Assembly: GCF_030418125.1 (NCBI RefSeq) | Contig: NZ_JAUHTR010000016.1 | Coordinates: 1-64,000 of the forward strand | Source: Fictibacillus fluitans | Lineage (GTDB): Bacteria; Bacillota; Bacilli; Bacillales; Fictibacillaceae | Length of the DNA stretch: 64,000 nt | Reading direction: 5' to 3' | Part shown: positions 35,801 through 43,872 of the stretch, in pieces | Position numbering within the stretch: the stretch's first letter is position 1 | Layout of the letters: every line of letters begins with the position of its first letter | Made by a program: the position numbers and the translations under genes | Notes under the pieces: model-generated | What the model was told of the DNA's origin: nothing | Seen by the model: only the letters and a program-made list of their open reading frames with translations | The model's database searches: none

Positions 35801-35877
35801 GGCCCCGGGGATAATTGATCCATTTTGAGACTATGAAACTTGCCAAAATGATAGATGTGCAGCTTTTTAATCCACAT
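32863..35877 (-). CDS. yhaN: SMC/Rad50-like ATPase YhaN
   Basis: 1004 aa. Split ABC ATPase: Walker A FISGENEAGKTTLKNF near residue 35, then long coiled-coil arms. At the C-terminus are the signature ELSRGTAEQLYLCVRLSLA and Walker B LPLIVDDITVNFD. Two hydrophobic helices in the middle (about 468-510) interrupt the coiled coils, a trait of the YhaN subfamily, which suggests membrane tethering. Partner of the nuclease YhaO 13 nt upstream, like Rad50-Mre11/SbcCD. Proposed role in DNA repair or end processing; not well studied. Confidence 0.93.
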   Translation of the reverse strand: MWIKKLHIYHFGKFHSLKMDQLSPGPLFISGENEAGKTTLKNFITCMLFGFPSKVTNERRYEPKDGNRIGGSITIHTDSYGDLTIERVAGKAAGNVTVYGEGGLQGGEELLHTVLKGMDRSLFQGIYCFGLEGLQEIEKLSSEQLGDYLLSAGMTGSRELQQLESQLEKRQSMLFKPGGKKPVINELLQQLESTEEELRTWRRKNEEFQPSLQELKMTEAAIRETEAEKKKLQDHWYNTKKWKSVLPALQKWKEHQLALQTLPENSFPENGLHRLEQLQEKRLDVEGELLVFQNRVQEIEKQLKAIHINEEVLFAESLIVSAGQKSHDLERLMGEKHGWVQKAELVQLEARRLLEETGFRGETDELEQLNTGLAPKNELLMLIKKADLLDQKKGWLDQELENARGRLESAEEGLRQQKGRVIEDQEFHKLKERAERDSANRRLLVEREQLQAVLANPNASSDSKSLLPLLVFSILAAACLIYLAVKGELFGTALFAVVLGAGAYFWIKSSHRKNEPYSAGTHNKELLAKIRTLEDELSGLSSITELDMISERYADERAKRAELERMRNEAKRLEHSYQQQAANYDKLELEQYENEAAVVQWCNINQYKGPWRNLLIPGYFEKIEKLKESVLERKQLLLNIAQADERISGILKEADTLTHRLRLPEGSSYQGKITEARLLLQQEKEKLQVQEALKDKLNTAADHLNEQLSKKQSYDLEINTLLSQAKAKTEEDYRLIGGRAETRKRTMELLEQTSLQLQSFGYTGEDVQELAVTLLDKDFNVDKEHAFSEEQLKEKELQMKKLQRKSAELSLVLQTLQDEESYSECLQRYENLRNVLKDQAKMWSVHRIAADLLKKTKEQFHAERLPAIIQQASQYFTRITNGKYVQLYLSGGGQDALELERHDGVRFHPGELSRGTAEQLYLCVRLSLASLYQKESLPLIVDDITVNFDAVRTKHTLDLLTSMGSGKQLIFFTCHEHLFRDRPELPVITLKKQEGAYRQEGAFS

Positions 35878-35889
35878 ATCCCGTACCTC

Positions 35890-37107
35890 CTAACCTTTCA
35901 GTAAAAATTGCAAAAGCAGTGTTTCTGCCTCATCGACCAGCTCTTTTTCCTCATTGAAAGTCAGCGGATCTATGTATTTCCTTGCCTTCCTGTGCAGGTA
36001 GAGCTCCTTTGTGGCCTTTTGAACCTGTGTATATTCCGTACTATTGGTTAAAAGAGCACCGATAAATCCGCCGTCATTCTGCAGCTGTTCACGGTTCCAG
36101 TTCCGTCTGGTCTGATTGATTATCGCAAAGGCAAAGACAAAGGAGAACTGATTCTCTTCCCCGTCCTGCAATGCCTCCATCAGCTCCTCGAGCAGGCCCT
36201 CTTGCTCCATTTCATTAAAGAAATCGGAGCGCCCCTTCAGCACCAATTTCAGAAGGGATCCTTTTCCTTGTTTTCTCGTATTCTCTTTTATGTCCAGGCA
36301 ATGGTCAATCATCTCTGCCACAGAGGATAGATCAGTGAGATCAATTGTTTTTTCCAGCCAATAAATATCGTTTGTTTCATGGAACGTCCGTCTGTTATTT
36401 TCCAGATCAATAACCAGACAGCCTTTTGGGCCTGTTTCCTTTTGATTCCGGCCCTGAATGTTTCCGGGATAAATAACTGGCGGATCATGGTGAAGTTCCA
36501 TTCTTTTATGGATATGGCCAAGGGCCCAATAGTCATATCCCTTTTCAAGAAGCTCCGCCACTCTGAAAGGCGCATAAGCTTCATGCCCGTTTTGTCCTTC
36601 TGCATTTCCGTGCAGAATACCGATATGATACACATTCCCCCGGGATTTTGCAGGATAGAAAGGGACACGGTTTTCAGCTATTGACCGCTTTTCATAGCTG
36701 AAACCATGCAGCATTGCTTTTATTCTTCCATTCTTATAAAAAGGCAGGCTTTGCGGGGGGCCGCCGTCAAAAAGATGGACGTTCTTTGGCCACTCCAGGT
36801 CAATCCATGTTCCTTCCAGATGGTCATGGTTTCCATGAATCATATAAACAGCAATCCCCTGGGCATCCAACCGGCCAAGTTCTTTGCGGAAATAGCTTTG
36901 CGCTCTTAAGCTGCGGGAATCGCCGTCATAAATGTCACCCGCAATTACAATAAAATCCACCTGTTCCTTTATGGCAAGGTTGACAATTTCACTGAAGGCT
37001 CTGAAGGTACTGTGCTGAATGCGTTCAAAGATTTCCCTCGGCAAATGGGATAACCCTTTAAAAGGGCTGTCCAGATGCAAATCGGCACAATGCAAAAACT
37101 TCAACAT
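35890..37107 (-). CDS. yhaO: Mre11/SbcD-like nuclease YhaO
   Basis: 405 aa from the ATG at 37107 (AAAGGAGGCGAAG upstream). Calcineurin-like phosphoesterase with all metal-site motifs: FLHCADLHLDSP, VIAGDIYDGDSR, MIHGNHDH, IGILHGN and GHIHKR. A C-terminal cap domain follows (about 260-405). Works with the ATPase YhaN encoded immediately downstream. The length matches the ~408 aa B. subtilis protein. Confidence 0.94.
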   Translation of the reverse strand: MLKFLHCADLHLDSPFKGLSHLPREIFERIQHSTFRAFSEIVNLAIKEQVDFIVIAGDIYDGDSRSLRAQSYFRKELGRLDAQGIAVYMIHGNHDHLEGTWIDLEWPKNVHLFDGGPPQSLPFYKNGRIKAMLHGFSYEKRSIAENRVPFYPAKSRGNVYHIGILHGNAEGQNGHEAYAPFRVAELLEKGYDYWALGHIHKRMELHHDPPVIYPGNIQGRNQKETGPKGCLVIDLENNRRTFHETNDIYWLEKTIDLTDLSSVAEMIDHCLDIKENTRKQGKGSLLKLVLKGRSDFFNEMEQEGLLEELMEALQDGEENQFSFVFAFAIINQTRRNWNREQLQNDGGFIGALLTNSTEYTQVQKATKELYLHRKARKYIDPLTFNEEKELVDEAETLLLQFLLKG

Positions 37108-37300
37108 CTTCGCCTCCTTTTTCTTAATCATTCTAACCTTTATTTTACCATATATACGAAAGCACGTTCCCGTCTTTGGGAAAATACACACATTTTCCTC
37201 AGAAATGTGGAATGAGCAATTTACCGTAATAAAAAAGGAGGAAATATGACGAAAAAACAGAAGTACAAGAAAGGGAATTCTGAAAGGAGCTTCACTCACT

Positions 37301-37486
37301 ATGAAAAAATACTTTCTTACTGTTTATGACAAAAGCGGGGGAAAACTGCTCGACGAAACCATTCAGGCTGCTGATGACAGGCAGGCCAAGGAGCTGGGAG
37401 AAAAGCGCTTACTGGAAGAACAATTCAATGAGCGTACTCACCGCCTGACATCACCATCAGGAGCTCTTCTGCTGTTTCACCGTTAA
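37301..37486 (+). CDS. yhzD: YhzD-like small protein
   Basis: 61 aa; AAAGGAG upstream of the ATG. Begins YFLTVYDKSGGKLLDE and ends GALLLFHR, matching the YhzD family of Bacillus. Soluble, function unknown. Divergent from yhaO and just upstream of an acetyltransferase gene. Confidence 0.8.
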   Translation: MKKYFLTVYDKSGGKLLDETIQAADDRQAKELGEKRLLEEQFNERTHRLTSPSGALLLFHR

Positions 37487-37511
37487 CACAATTTGGAAAA
37501 GAGGTGCGAGG

Positions 37512-37946
37512 ATGAGTGAATTTTTCATCCGGCGGGGAACCATTGAGGATAGTCTGTCTCTCTCTTATCTAATGGGTGATCTCGGCTATACCACCACCGA
37601 AGAAGAAATGAGGGACCGATTAACATATATTCTTCAAGACCCTGCCTATACCTGCTTCGTCGCTTGCTGTGACGATCTGGTAATTGGAATGATCGGCGTT
37701 GTCAAAGAATACTATTTTGAAAAAAACGGCACATGCCTGCGCATCATTGCACTGGTCGTAGCAGAAGAATATCAGGGAAATGGCTATGGAAAAGCCCTGG
37801 TCCGGCATGCAGAAGACTGGGCGGAAGAGCAGGGCTGCACCGCCATTATTCTGCATAGCGGAAAACAGCGCAAAGAAACACACGAATTTTACAGAAACCT
37901 GGATTATGATGATACCGGCCTCCGCTTCATCAAGGTTATGTTATAA
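37512..37946 (+). CDS. GNAT-family N-acetyltransferase
   Basis: 144 aa. GNAT fold with acetyl-CoA motif QGNGYGKALVRHAEDWAEEQG (split as QGNGYGKAL and VRHAEDWAEEQG) near residues 85-105, preceded by the beta-4 strand LRIIALVVAEEY. Ends FYRNLDYDDTGLRFIKVM. Substrate not predictable. GAGGTG precedes the ATG; it lies 25 nt after yhzD and before a strong terminator, so the two form a small operon. Confidence 0.88.
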   Translation: MSEFFIRRGTIEDSLSLSYLMGDLGYTTTEEEMRDRLTYILQDPAYTCFVACCDDLVIGMIGVVKEYYFEKNGTCLRIIALVVAEEYQGNGYGKALVRHAEDWAEEQGCTAIILHSGKQRKETHEFYRNLDYDDTGLRFIKVML

Positions 37947-37992
37947 ACCAAAGCTCCAGCACCCGTTTAAATCTCCTGATCTGCAACACGTA

Positions 37993-38031
37993 AAACCCGG
38001 CTGCCTCAATTGGACAGCCGGGTTTTTTTCC
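37993..38031. terminator. Bidirectional terminator
   Basis: Perfect 11-bp stem AAACCCGGCTG / CAGCCGGGTTT with 11-nt loop, then seven T on the plus strand and a short T-run on the minus strand. Ends the acetyltransferase transcript and possibly the aldehyde dehydrogenase one. Confidence 0.88.
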
Positions 38032-38109
38032 GTTCAGTTGTTGACCCCTTTTTCATGCCTATCTTTATGTTTTCCCCGGTTGTTTCTCCGAATCATTTTT
38101 GTCTTGGTC

Positions 38110-39594
38110 TTACTTCAGGTTTACCCATACGCTTTTTACTTCAGTATAGTTATTCAACGCATAAGATCCCATTTCACGGCCCATACCGGACTGCTTGTAT
38201 CCTCCGAATGGAGAAGCTGCATCGAAAGCATTGTAGCAGTTGATCCAAACCGTACCTGCCTTCAGGTTGTTGGACACATAGTGAGCTGTTTTGAGGTTTT
38301 CTGTCCAAAGACCTGCAGCAAGTCCATATTCTGAACGGTTCGCACGCTCGATCACTTCATCAAGATCGTCAAACGGCATTGCCGCCACAACCGGTCCGAA
38401 GATTTCCTCTTTTGCAATGGTCATCTTGTCATCAACGTCTGCAAAAATAGTCGGCTCTACGAAGTACCCTTGCTCAAACGGTCTGGAACCTCCAGTCAGC
38501 AGCTCCGCTCCCTCATCCTTACCCTTGGAGATATAGCTCATGACGCGGTTGTGCTGCTCTTCAGAAACGAGCGGTCCCATCGTAGTATCCGGGTCAAGAC
38601 CTGGTCCCTGCTTGATGCTTTTCGCGTGGGATACCATGTCAGCCATAACATTATCGAACGCTTTCTTCTGCACGAACAAGCGGGAGCCTGCGCAGCAAAC
38701 TTGTCCCTGGTTGAACATGATACCGCTCAAAGCACCAGGAATGGCACGCGTCATATCTGCATCCGGAAGGATAATGTTCGGTGATTTTCCTCCGAGCTCC
38801 AGCGTTACACGTTTTAAAGAGTCCGCTGCATTTCTCATGATCATTTTACCGACTTCAGTAGAACCGGTAAACGCGATTTTGTTGACATCCTGATGGTCGA
38901 CAAGTGCTGCGCCTGTTTCTCCGGCACCTGTTACCACGTTAAGTACACCCTCAGGGAATCCGGCTTCCTGAGCGAGCTTCGCAAGATAAAGAGCGGACAG
39001 AGGTGTCTGTTCAGCCGGTTTTAATACAACCGTACAACCTGTCGCAAGAGCTGCACCCAGTTTCCATGCCGCCATCAAAAGCGGGAAGTTCCAAGGGATG
39101 ATCTGGCCAACGACGCCCACCGGCTCGTGGCGTGTATAGTTGAAGAAGCTTCCCGCTACAGGAATGGTTTGTCCGACGATTTTAGTCGCCCATCCTGCAT
39201 AATAACGGAAATGCTCGATTGCCAAAGGCACATCGCCGTTTATGGTTTCACGGATTGGCTTTCCGTTGTCCAGCGTATCGAGCTGTGCGAGCTCTTCTTT
39301 ATTTTCTTCCATTAATTCTGCAAGTTTATAAATTAAATAGCTGCGCTTCGCCGCACTCATTTTTGACCAATACCCACTGTCAAAAGCTTTACGTGCTGCT
39401 TGCACCGCAAGATCGATATCTTCTTTTCCGCCTTCTGCAACAAGCGCCAAAACCTCTCCTGTTGAAGGATTCAGAGTTTCAAACGTTTTTCCTGATTTCG
39501 CTTCTACCCATTCTCCATTGATGAAAAACTTCTTTGTTCCGTTTAGGAATTCGGCCACCTTCGGCTTCAGATTCAGGTTAACAGTTTTTTCCAT
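38110..39594 (-). CDS. NAD-dependent aldehyde dehydrogenase (DhaS-like)
   Basis: 494 aa from the ATG at 39594 after GAGGAGG. The ALDH fold is complete: EPVGVVGQIIPWNFPLLMAAWK, the general-base Glu in TLELGGKSPNI, and the nucleophile Cys in NQGQVCCAGSRLFV. The C-terminal SPFGGYKQSGMGRE is also present. Best fit is the class of DhaS/betaine-aldehyde-type enzymes of about 495 aa; the natural aldehyde is unknown. Single-gene unit with its own terminator region downstream. Confidence 0.92.
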   Translation of the reverse strand: MEKTVNLNLKPKVAEFLNGTKKFFINGEWVEAKSGKTFETLNPSTGEVLALVAEGGKEDIDLAVQAARKAFDSGYWSKMSAAKRSYLIYKLAELMEENKEELAQLDTLDNGKPIRETINGDVPLAIEHFRYYAGWATKIVGQTIPVAGSFFNYTRHEPVGVVGQIIPWNFPLLMAAWKLGAALATGCTVVLKPAEQTPLSALYLAKLAQEAGFPEGVLNVVTGAGETGAALVDHQDVNKIAFTGSTEVGKMIMRNAADSLKRVTLELGGKSPNIILPDADMTRAIPGALSGIMFNQGQVCCAGSRLFVQKKAFDNVMADMVSHAKSIKQGPGLDPDTTMGPLVSEEQHNRVMSYISKGKDEGAELLTGGSRPFEQGYFVEPTIFADVDDKMTIAKEEIFGPVVAAMPFDDLDEVIERANRSEYGLAAGLWTENLKTAHYVSNNLKAGTVWINCYNAFDAASPFGGYKQSGMGREMGSYALNNYTEVKSVWVNLK

Positions 39595-39718
39595 TTTAAT
39601 CCTCCTCATATCCTTGTTCCTTACCTTATATTTGTTCGACAAGGTTTTTGAAAACCCTTTCAAAAAATGTCGTATTTTTGTTTTGTAATATAAATGAAAT
39701 ATTCTGGAATTTAGAGCA

Positions 39719-39746
39719 TAAAAAAAAAGCCCCTGTATGGAGCTTA
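39719..39746 (-). terminator. Terminator after the HAD hydrolase gene
   Basis: 7-bp stem AAGCTCC / GGGGCTT followed by eight T on the minus strand, 5 nt past the stop of the HAD gene. Confidence 0.8.
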
Positions 39747-39750
39747 CTTG

Positions 39751-40596
39751 TTAGTATAATCCCACTCTCAGCTGCTTTCTGAATACCTCTTTAATCATAT
39801 ACGGCACTCCCAGCTGGTCGTTGGTCCGTGTAATCCAGTTCGCAGCGTGCTTCACGTCCTCAGGCGCATTTCCCATGGCTACGCCCAGTCCTGCCATCTC
39901 AATCATTTCACGGTCATTATGCGAATCACCCACCGCCACCATTTCCTCAGGGGCAATATCAAGCTTCAACCCAAGCATCCTCAATGCATTCGCCTTCGTC
40001 ACGTTCGGTAATGTAATCTCGAAATTGCATTTGGTGGAAGAGGTGTATTCAAAATTGGAAAAATGGTTTTTCAAATGCTGTTCTGCAGACCGGCGCTCTC
40101 TTTCTTCAAAAAATTGCACATCAATTTTGGAAGGCATAATTTCTTTTTCAAGAACATGATGACTTAGGTTTTCCGTAAAAGTTACAGGGTAAAACAATGG
40201 ATCTCCTGCCCCCATGGTCATTTTGGCAACAAGCTGATTTTTCTGCTGAACCTGGTTCCCTACTGAAAAGCGCTCATGAACCAGCCGGATATGACAATTG
40301 TAATTTTCAAGTATGGAAACCACTTTGAGTGTATCTTCTTTAGTAAAATGAGATTCAAAAAAAGGTTCATCCTGATTGGCTGCAATAAAACCGCCATTTT
40401 GGCTGATCAGATATCCATCCAGCTTGAGTGCCTTGGCGACTTTTCTGGTTGAAGGAAAATTCCGGCCGGAAGCAAGCGTCACATATACCCCTTTTTTTCT
40501 TACATAATCGATTGCTTCCCTTGTTTCCTTATCCATGCGAAAGTTGCTTCTCAACAGGGTCCCATCGATGTCCAGAACCAGCATTCGGTAAATCAA
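39751..40596 (-). CDS. yhaX: Cof-type HAD hydrolase YhaX
   Basis: 281 aa if started at the TTG at 40596 (AGGGGGGA 6-7 nt upstream), giving MIYRMLVLDIDGTLL. HAD motif I is LDIDGTLLRSN, motif II LASGRNF, and motifs III/IV lie near VGDSHNDREMIEMAG. The cap is of type IIB. Members dephosphorylate sugar phosphates, flavin nucleotides or similar. Name by resemblance to B. subtilis YhaX, which has the same start region. Substrate unknown. Confidence 0.82.
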   Translation of the reverse strand: MIYRMLVLDIDGTLLRSNFRMDKETREAIDYVRKKGVYVTLASGRNFPSTRKVAKALKLDGYLISQNGGFIAANQDEPFFESHFTKEDTLKVVSILENYNCHIRLVHERFSVGNQVQQKNQLVAKMTMGAGDPLFYPVTFTENLSHHVLEKEIMPSKIDVQFFEERERRSAEQHLKNHFSNFEYTSSTKCNFEITLPNVTKANALRMLGLKLDIAPEEMVAVGDSHNDREMIEMAGLGVAMGNAPEDVKHAANWITRTNDQLGVPYMIKEVFRKQLRVGLY

Positions 40597-40713
40597 GGCA
40601 ATCCCCCCTCTGACTGAAAGATAGACTCTCTCTGTCAAACTATATTCCTGATGAAGCCGGGATAGAACAGCTCTTACGAGTGGTTCAAGACCTTTCATGT
40701 AATCCTCGCTTCA

Positions 40714-40753
40714 CAAAAAAAAACGCCCTTCTGCAGAAGCAGAAAGGCGTTTC
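40714..40753 (-). terminator. Terminator after yheA
   Basis: On the minus strand AACGCC-T-TTCTGC / GCAGAA-G-GGCGTT with TTCT loop, followed by eight or nine T, right after the yheA stop. Confidence 0.85.
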
Positions 40754-40758
40754 TCAAA

Positions 40759-41121
40759 TTATTGCTGGTTTTCTTCCGCCATAGGACCGTAAAGCTCTTC
40801 AAGCGGCTTTGTGATGATTTTGTTCAAATCAGAAATGGTCACGCTCATGCGCTGCTCGGTGTTCATCAATGTGCTGATGATCTCGTTTTGCTGCACAGCC
40901 TGGAATAAAGCCTGAGCCTTTTCCACTTCTTCCTGTGTGATTTGCTCGCCGGACATCTGTTTTTGCTGAAGGCCCATTTGAATCGTGCGGAACTCGTCAA
41001 ACATTTTTTTAGATTCCGGATCCGCATTCACCTTCGCGTAGCTATCCTTCAAGGTTTGAAAATCCTCACTGTTGCGCAAGGCTTGTTCAAGATCGTAAGC
41101 TAAATCATAAAGATTAGACAT
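40759..41121 (-). CDS. yheA: YlbF/YmcA-related protein YheA
   Basis: 120 aa, all helical, Com_YlbF (DUF964) fold: LYDLAYDLEQALRNSEDFQTL at the start and PLEELYG near the end. Paralogue of YlbF and YmcA, which form a complex affecting RNase Y activity; YheA itself has no assigned function. Second gene after yheB in the same direction, as in B. subtilis. Confidence 0.9.
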   Translation of the reverse strand: MSNLYDLAYDLEQALRNSEDFQTLKDSYAKVNADPESKKMFDEFRTIQMGLQQKQMSGEQITQEEVEKAQALFQAVQQNEIISTLMNTEQRMSVTISDLNKIITKPLEELYGPMAEENQQ

Positions 41122-41171
41122 AATTTAATTTCCTCCTCATACTCTAAATGTCTCTACCACTATAACAGACC

Positions 41172-42308
41172 TTAGAGCAAGGTCAAAACCAAAGCCTGGA
41201 ACAAGGCGATAATCCCTCCGAGCAATGCGCCCAGCCAGGTGATCATGGTAAGTTCCTTTTTGGCGACATCAATGATAATTTGCTCAAGCCGCTCAAGCGA
41301 AAACGTTTCTACCTGTTCCTCCACGATTTTCGCAATCTGCAGTTTGTCCAAAATCATGGCTAAACGGTCGTTTATCGATTTCATGAACAAGTCCACAATC
41401 CTTGGGATGAAGCGTTCCAGAACGGCTTCCTTGTATTGTTCAGGAACGCCTTCAAGCGGCTGATGCAAAAGGTTGCCAATGGGGAGCTGGGAAACGATTC
41501 GGGCAGCTCCTGGTTCAACCCATGTTTCCGCATTCAGCATGTCCTGAAGGTCCCCTGCCTTGTGCTGCAGGGCAGACTTCCACTCCTGCCGAATCAACTT
41601 TTCTATCGTTTCCTTCGTTTGCGGCTGTTTTAACAGCTTGATCATTTCCGGCTGAATCTTATCTACCAGTTTCACATTTCCAAAAAACATTGAAAGCATA
41701 TTTAACAGCATGCCTCTTTCTGCCAAAAACGCATCGATCCCTTTGGATACGGTCTCTTTACCATCCTTGCTTTCAAGAAACGCGATGCCTTTATCGATAA
41801 TAAATTGGGCAGCTGCGCCAATTTTACCGTCCACCGCAGCCGTCATGCTTAAAGGAAGGAGTTCGCTCAATGTCTGCTCCTTTACCTCATTCAGGATAGC
41901 GTTCAGCTTGTCCTGAACTAAGGCAGTTGCTTTTTCGGCAATAACAGCCTCAGCATTCGAAACATTCATTTGTTCTTCCAAAAACCGCTGAAGCGTAATG
42001 TCACTTTCAAGAAAACCTCTTGCTTCTGTTTTTACAAGTGAAGTAATTTCCTCAATAAAAACAGGATCCGTGACCTTGCTTTGTATGCCTTCAGCTGTTA
42101 ACAGATGGTTCTTGACCGTTTCCCCCATCTTTATGGCCAAATCATGCCTTCGCTTGGGAATCAGTCCCGGTGTAAATGGCACTTGATACTTTCCAATTTT
42201 CCAAGGTTTATAAGGGCGGAACAGCATCCGGATGGCGACTAGATTGGTTAATCCGCCGATTAACGCTCCAACCACAACCAAAAATACGATCTTCATCCAA
42301 GTATCCAT
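41172..42308 (-). CDS. yheB: DUF445 membrane protein YheB
   Basis: 378 aa. N-terminal helix (KIVFLVVVGALIGGLTNLVA) and C-terminal helix (LGALLGGIIALFQALVLTLL) enclose a long amphipathic helical region, the DUF445/UPF0754 architecture. RMLFRPYKPWKIGKYQVPF is a family hallmark near residue 28. Function unknown; length agrees with B. subtilis YheB (377). Upstream of yheA and divergent from the yheD-like gene. Confidence 0.92.
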   Translation of the reverse strand: MDTWMKIVFLVVVGALIGGLTNLVAIRMLFRPYKPWKIGKYQVPFTPGLIPKRRHDLAIKMGETVKNHLLTAEGIQSKVTDPVFIEEITSLVKTEARGFLESDITLQRFLEEQMNVSNAEAVIAEKATALVQDKLNAILNEVKEQTLSELLPLSMTAAVDGKIGAAAQFIIDKGIAFLESKDGKETVSKGIDAFLAERGMLLNMLSMFFGNVKLVDKIQPEMIKLLKQPQTKETIEKLIRQEWKSALQHKAGDLQDMLNAETWVEPGAARIVSQLPIGNLLHQPLEGVPEQYKEAVLERFIPRIVDLFMKSINDRLAMILDKLQIAKIVEEQVETFSLERLEQIIIDVAKKELTMITWLGALLGGIIALFQALVLTLL

Positions 42309-42422
42309 AGTTATTCTCCTAGTTTAAACACTATTTTCGTGCTGCTTTCATAGTATACGATATGGGCATCAGCCTAATCAAACAAGAGTACCATTTTAAA
42401 ACGACAACAAGGAGCGAAAGAA

Positions 42423-43787
42423 ATGACGGTTCTCCCTCTACACCCCTGCCCGATTGAAAAGGCTGTACTCTTTCTGCCCGGCCGGCTGCATTTGGATACC
42501 GGTGAACGGGTTACCCTGTCCTTCGGTTCGGCCACGGTGACATGCACCGCAATTGCACATTCCAGAGACGAGCTCCGCCTTTCTTCATCCCTCTGGACTG
42601 CCCTGAAAATTCCTTTTGCATCCAGGGTTCATCTACATATTCACGGCTCCTCAATCGCAATCGGTCCTTTGGCTGGTATTTTCACATCTCATGTTGGTTA
42701 CTCACCCATACGCCCTGCCGGGGAGCATTCTTCCTTTTTTGGTAAGCTGCTGTCTGCAGCCAGGCCAGTTGGTTCCTACTACTTTCTGTTTGGGCCCAGT
42801 CAAATCGATCCACAACATCAGACCATACAGGGCTACTTTCATGATGGAAGCAGGTGGAACAAGCATGTAGTCCCGCTTCCATCTGTCATTTACAACCAGC
42901 TTCCAACCAGGAAAACCGAAAACAGTCCCTCCTGTCAGAAAGCGCTTGATCTTTTTCAAAACGAGTGGAAGATTCCCGTGTTTAACCCTTCTTTTTTTAA
43001 CAAACAGGAGATTTTCGAGTTGTTGTCCGGGGATGTTGAAACAGCGCATTATCTGCCCTTAACTCTCAGCAATTCAGATGTTGATGGAATTGAGCAGATG
43101 CTGAACACTTACCCAATGATTTTCATTAAACCCGTAAACGGAAGCTTTGGCCGCGGCATTAATGCAGTAAGCAAAGTGAAAACCGGGCACTATCTTTGCA
43201 GGTTTCAGGAAGGCCCCAGGCTCCTCTCCCTGCAATTTGACCGTTTAACGGATCTGCTTCATTCAAGGAAGCTTCTTCCTCAAAAAGAAAAGGTACTTGT
43301 ACAGCAAGGAATTGACTTGATTACCATCGGCCCGTCACCTGTTGATTTCAGGATACATTCCAATAAAAACCGTGATGGCCAGTGGGAGATCAGTGCGATC
43401 GCCGCAAAAATCGCAGGACCTCAGGCGCTGACGACCCACCTGTCATATGGAGGGGAAGCAAAACCGGCAGAAGATGTAATTAAGCTTGCCGGGCTGCCAT
43501 CTCCATTAATCAAGGAGCTCAAAGAGGCAGCTCTGAAACTCAGCAAAAAAATTGATGCGAAAACAGAAGGGAACATAGGCGAAATCGGATTTGATCTGGG
43601 GATCGACAAGCAGGGACGTATTTGGCTGATCGAAGCAAATTCACGGCCGGGAAAAAGCCTGTTTTCTCATTCCTTATTTCGAAAAGAAGACTATGTAACG
43701 CGGAGGCTCCCCCTTCAGTATTCGATATACCTTGCTGAACAATCGTTTCTTTCCAAACCGGCGGCTCTCCCCCTCCACTCCAATTAA
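42423..43787 (+). CDS. yheD: YheC/YheD-family ATP-grasp protein, spore-coat associated
   Basis: 454 aa, the length of B. subtilis YheD (453). The N-terminal ~150 residues are a family-specific domain. The C-terminal ATP-grasp domain shows YPMIFIKPVNGSFGRGINA, EKVLVQQGIDL, VDFRIHSNKN and IGFDLGIDKQGRIWLIEANSRPGK (split as IGFDLGIDKQ and IWLIEANSRPGK), giving the ATP and metal residues. In B. subtilis YheC and YheD associate with the developing spore coat. Only one of the pair is present here. AAGGAGCG precedes the ATG. Confidence 0.85.
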   Translation: MTVLPLHPCPIEKAVLFLPGRLHLDTGERVTLSFGSATVTCTAIAHSRDELRLSSSLWTALKIPFASRVHLHIHGSSIAIGPLAGIFTSHVGYSPIRPAGEHSSFFGKLLSAARPVGSYYFLFGPSQIDPQHQTIQGYFHDGSRWNKHVVPLPSVIYNQLPTRKTENSPSCQKALDLFQNEWKIPVFNPSFFNKQEIFELLSGDVETAHYLPLTLSNSDVDGIEQMLNTYPMIFIKPVNGSFGRGINAVSKVKTGHYLCRFQEGPRLLSLQFDRLTDLLHSRKLLPQKEKVLVQQGIDLITIGPSPVDFRIHSNKNRDGQWEISAIAAKIAGPQALTTHLSYGGEAKPAEDVIKLAGLPSPLIKELKEAALKLSKKIDAKTEGNIGEIGFDLGIDKQGRIWLIEANSRPGKSLFSHSLFRKEDYVTRRLPLQYSIYLAEQSFLSKPAALPLHSN

Positions 43788-43872
43788 CTAACCAATGTCC
43801 TTTCCCTTCTTTTTGTTAGAACACCATTTGCACTGGTATACTAGGATGAGAATATGAAAAGGAGTTTTTGGC

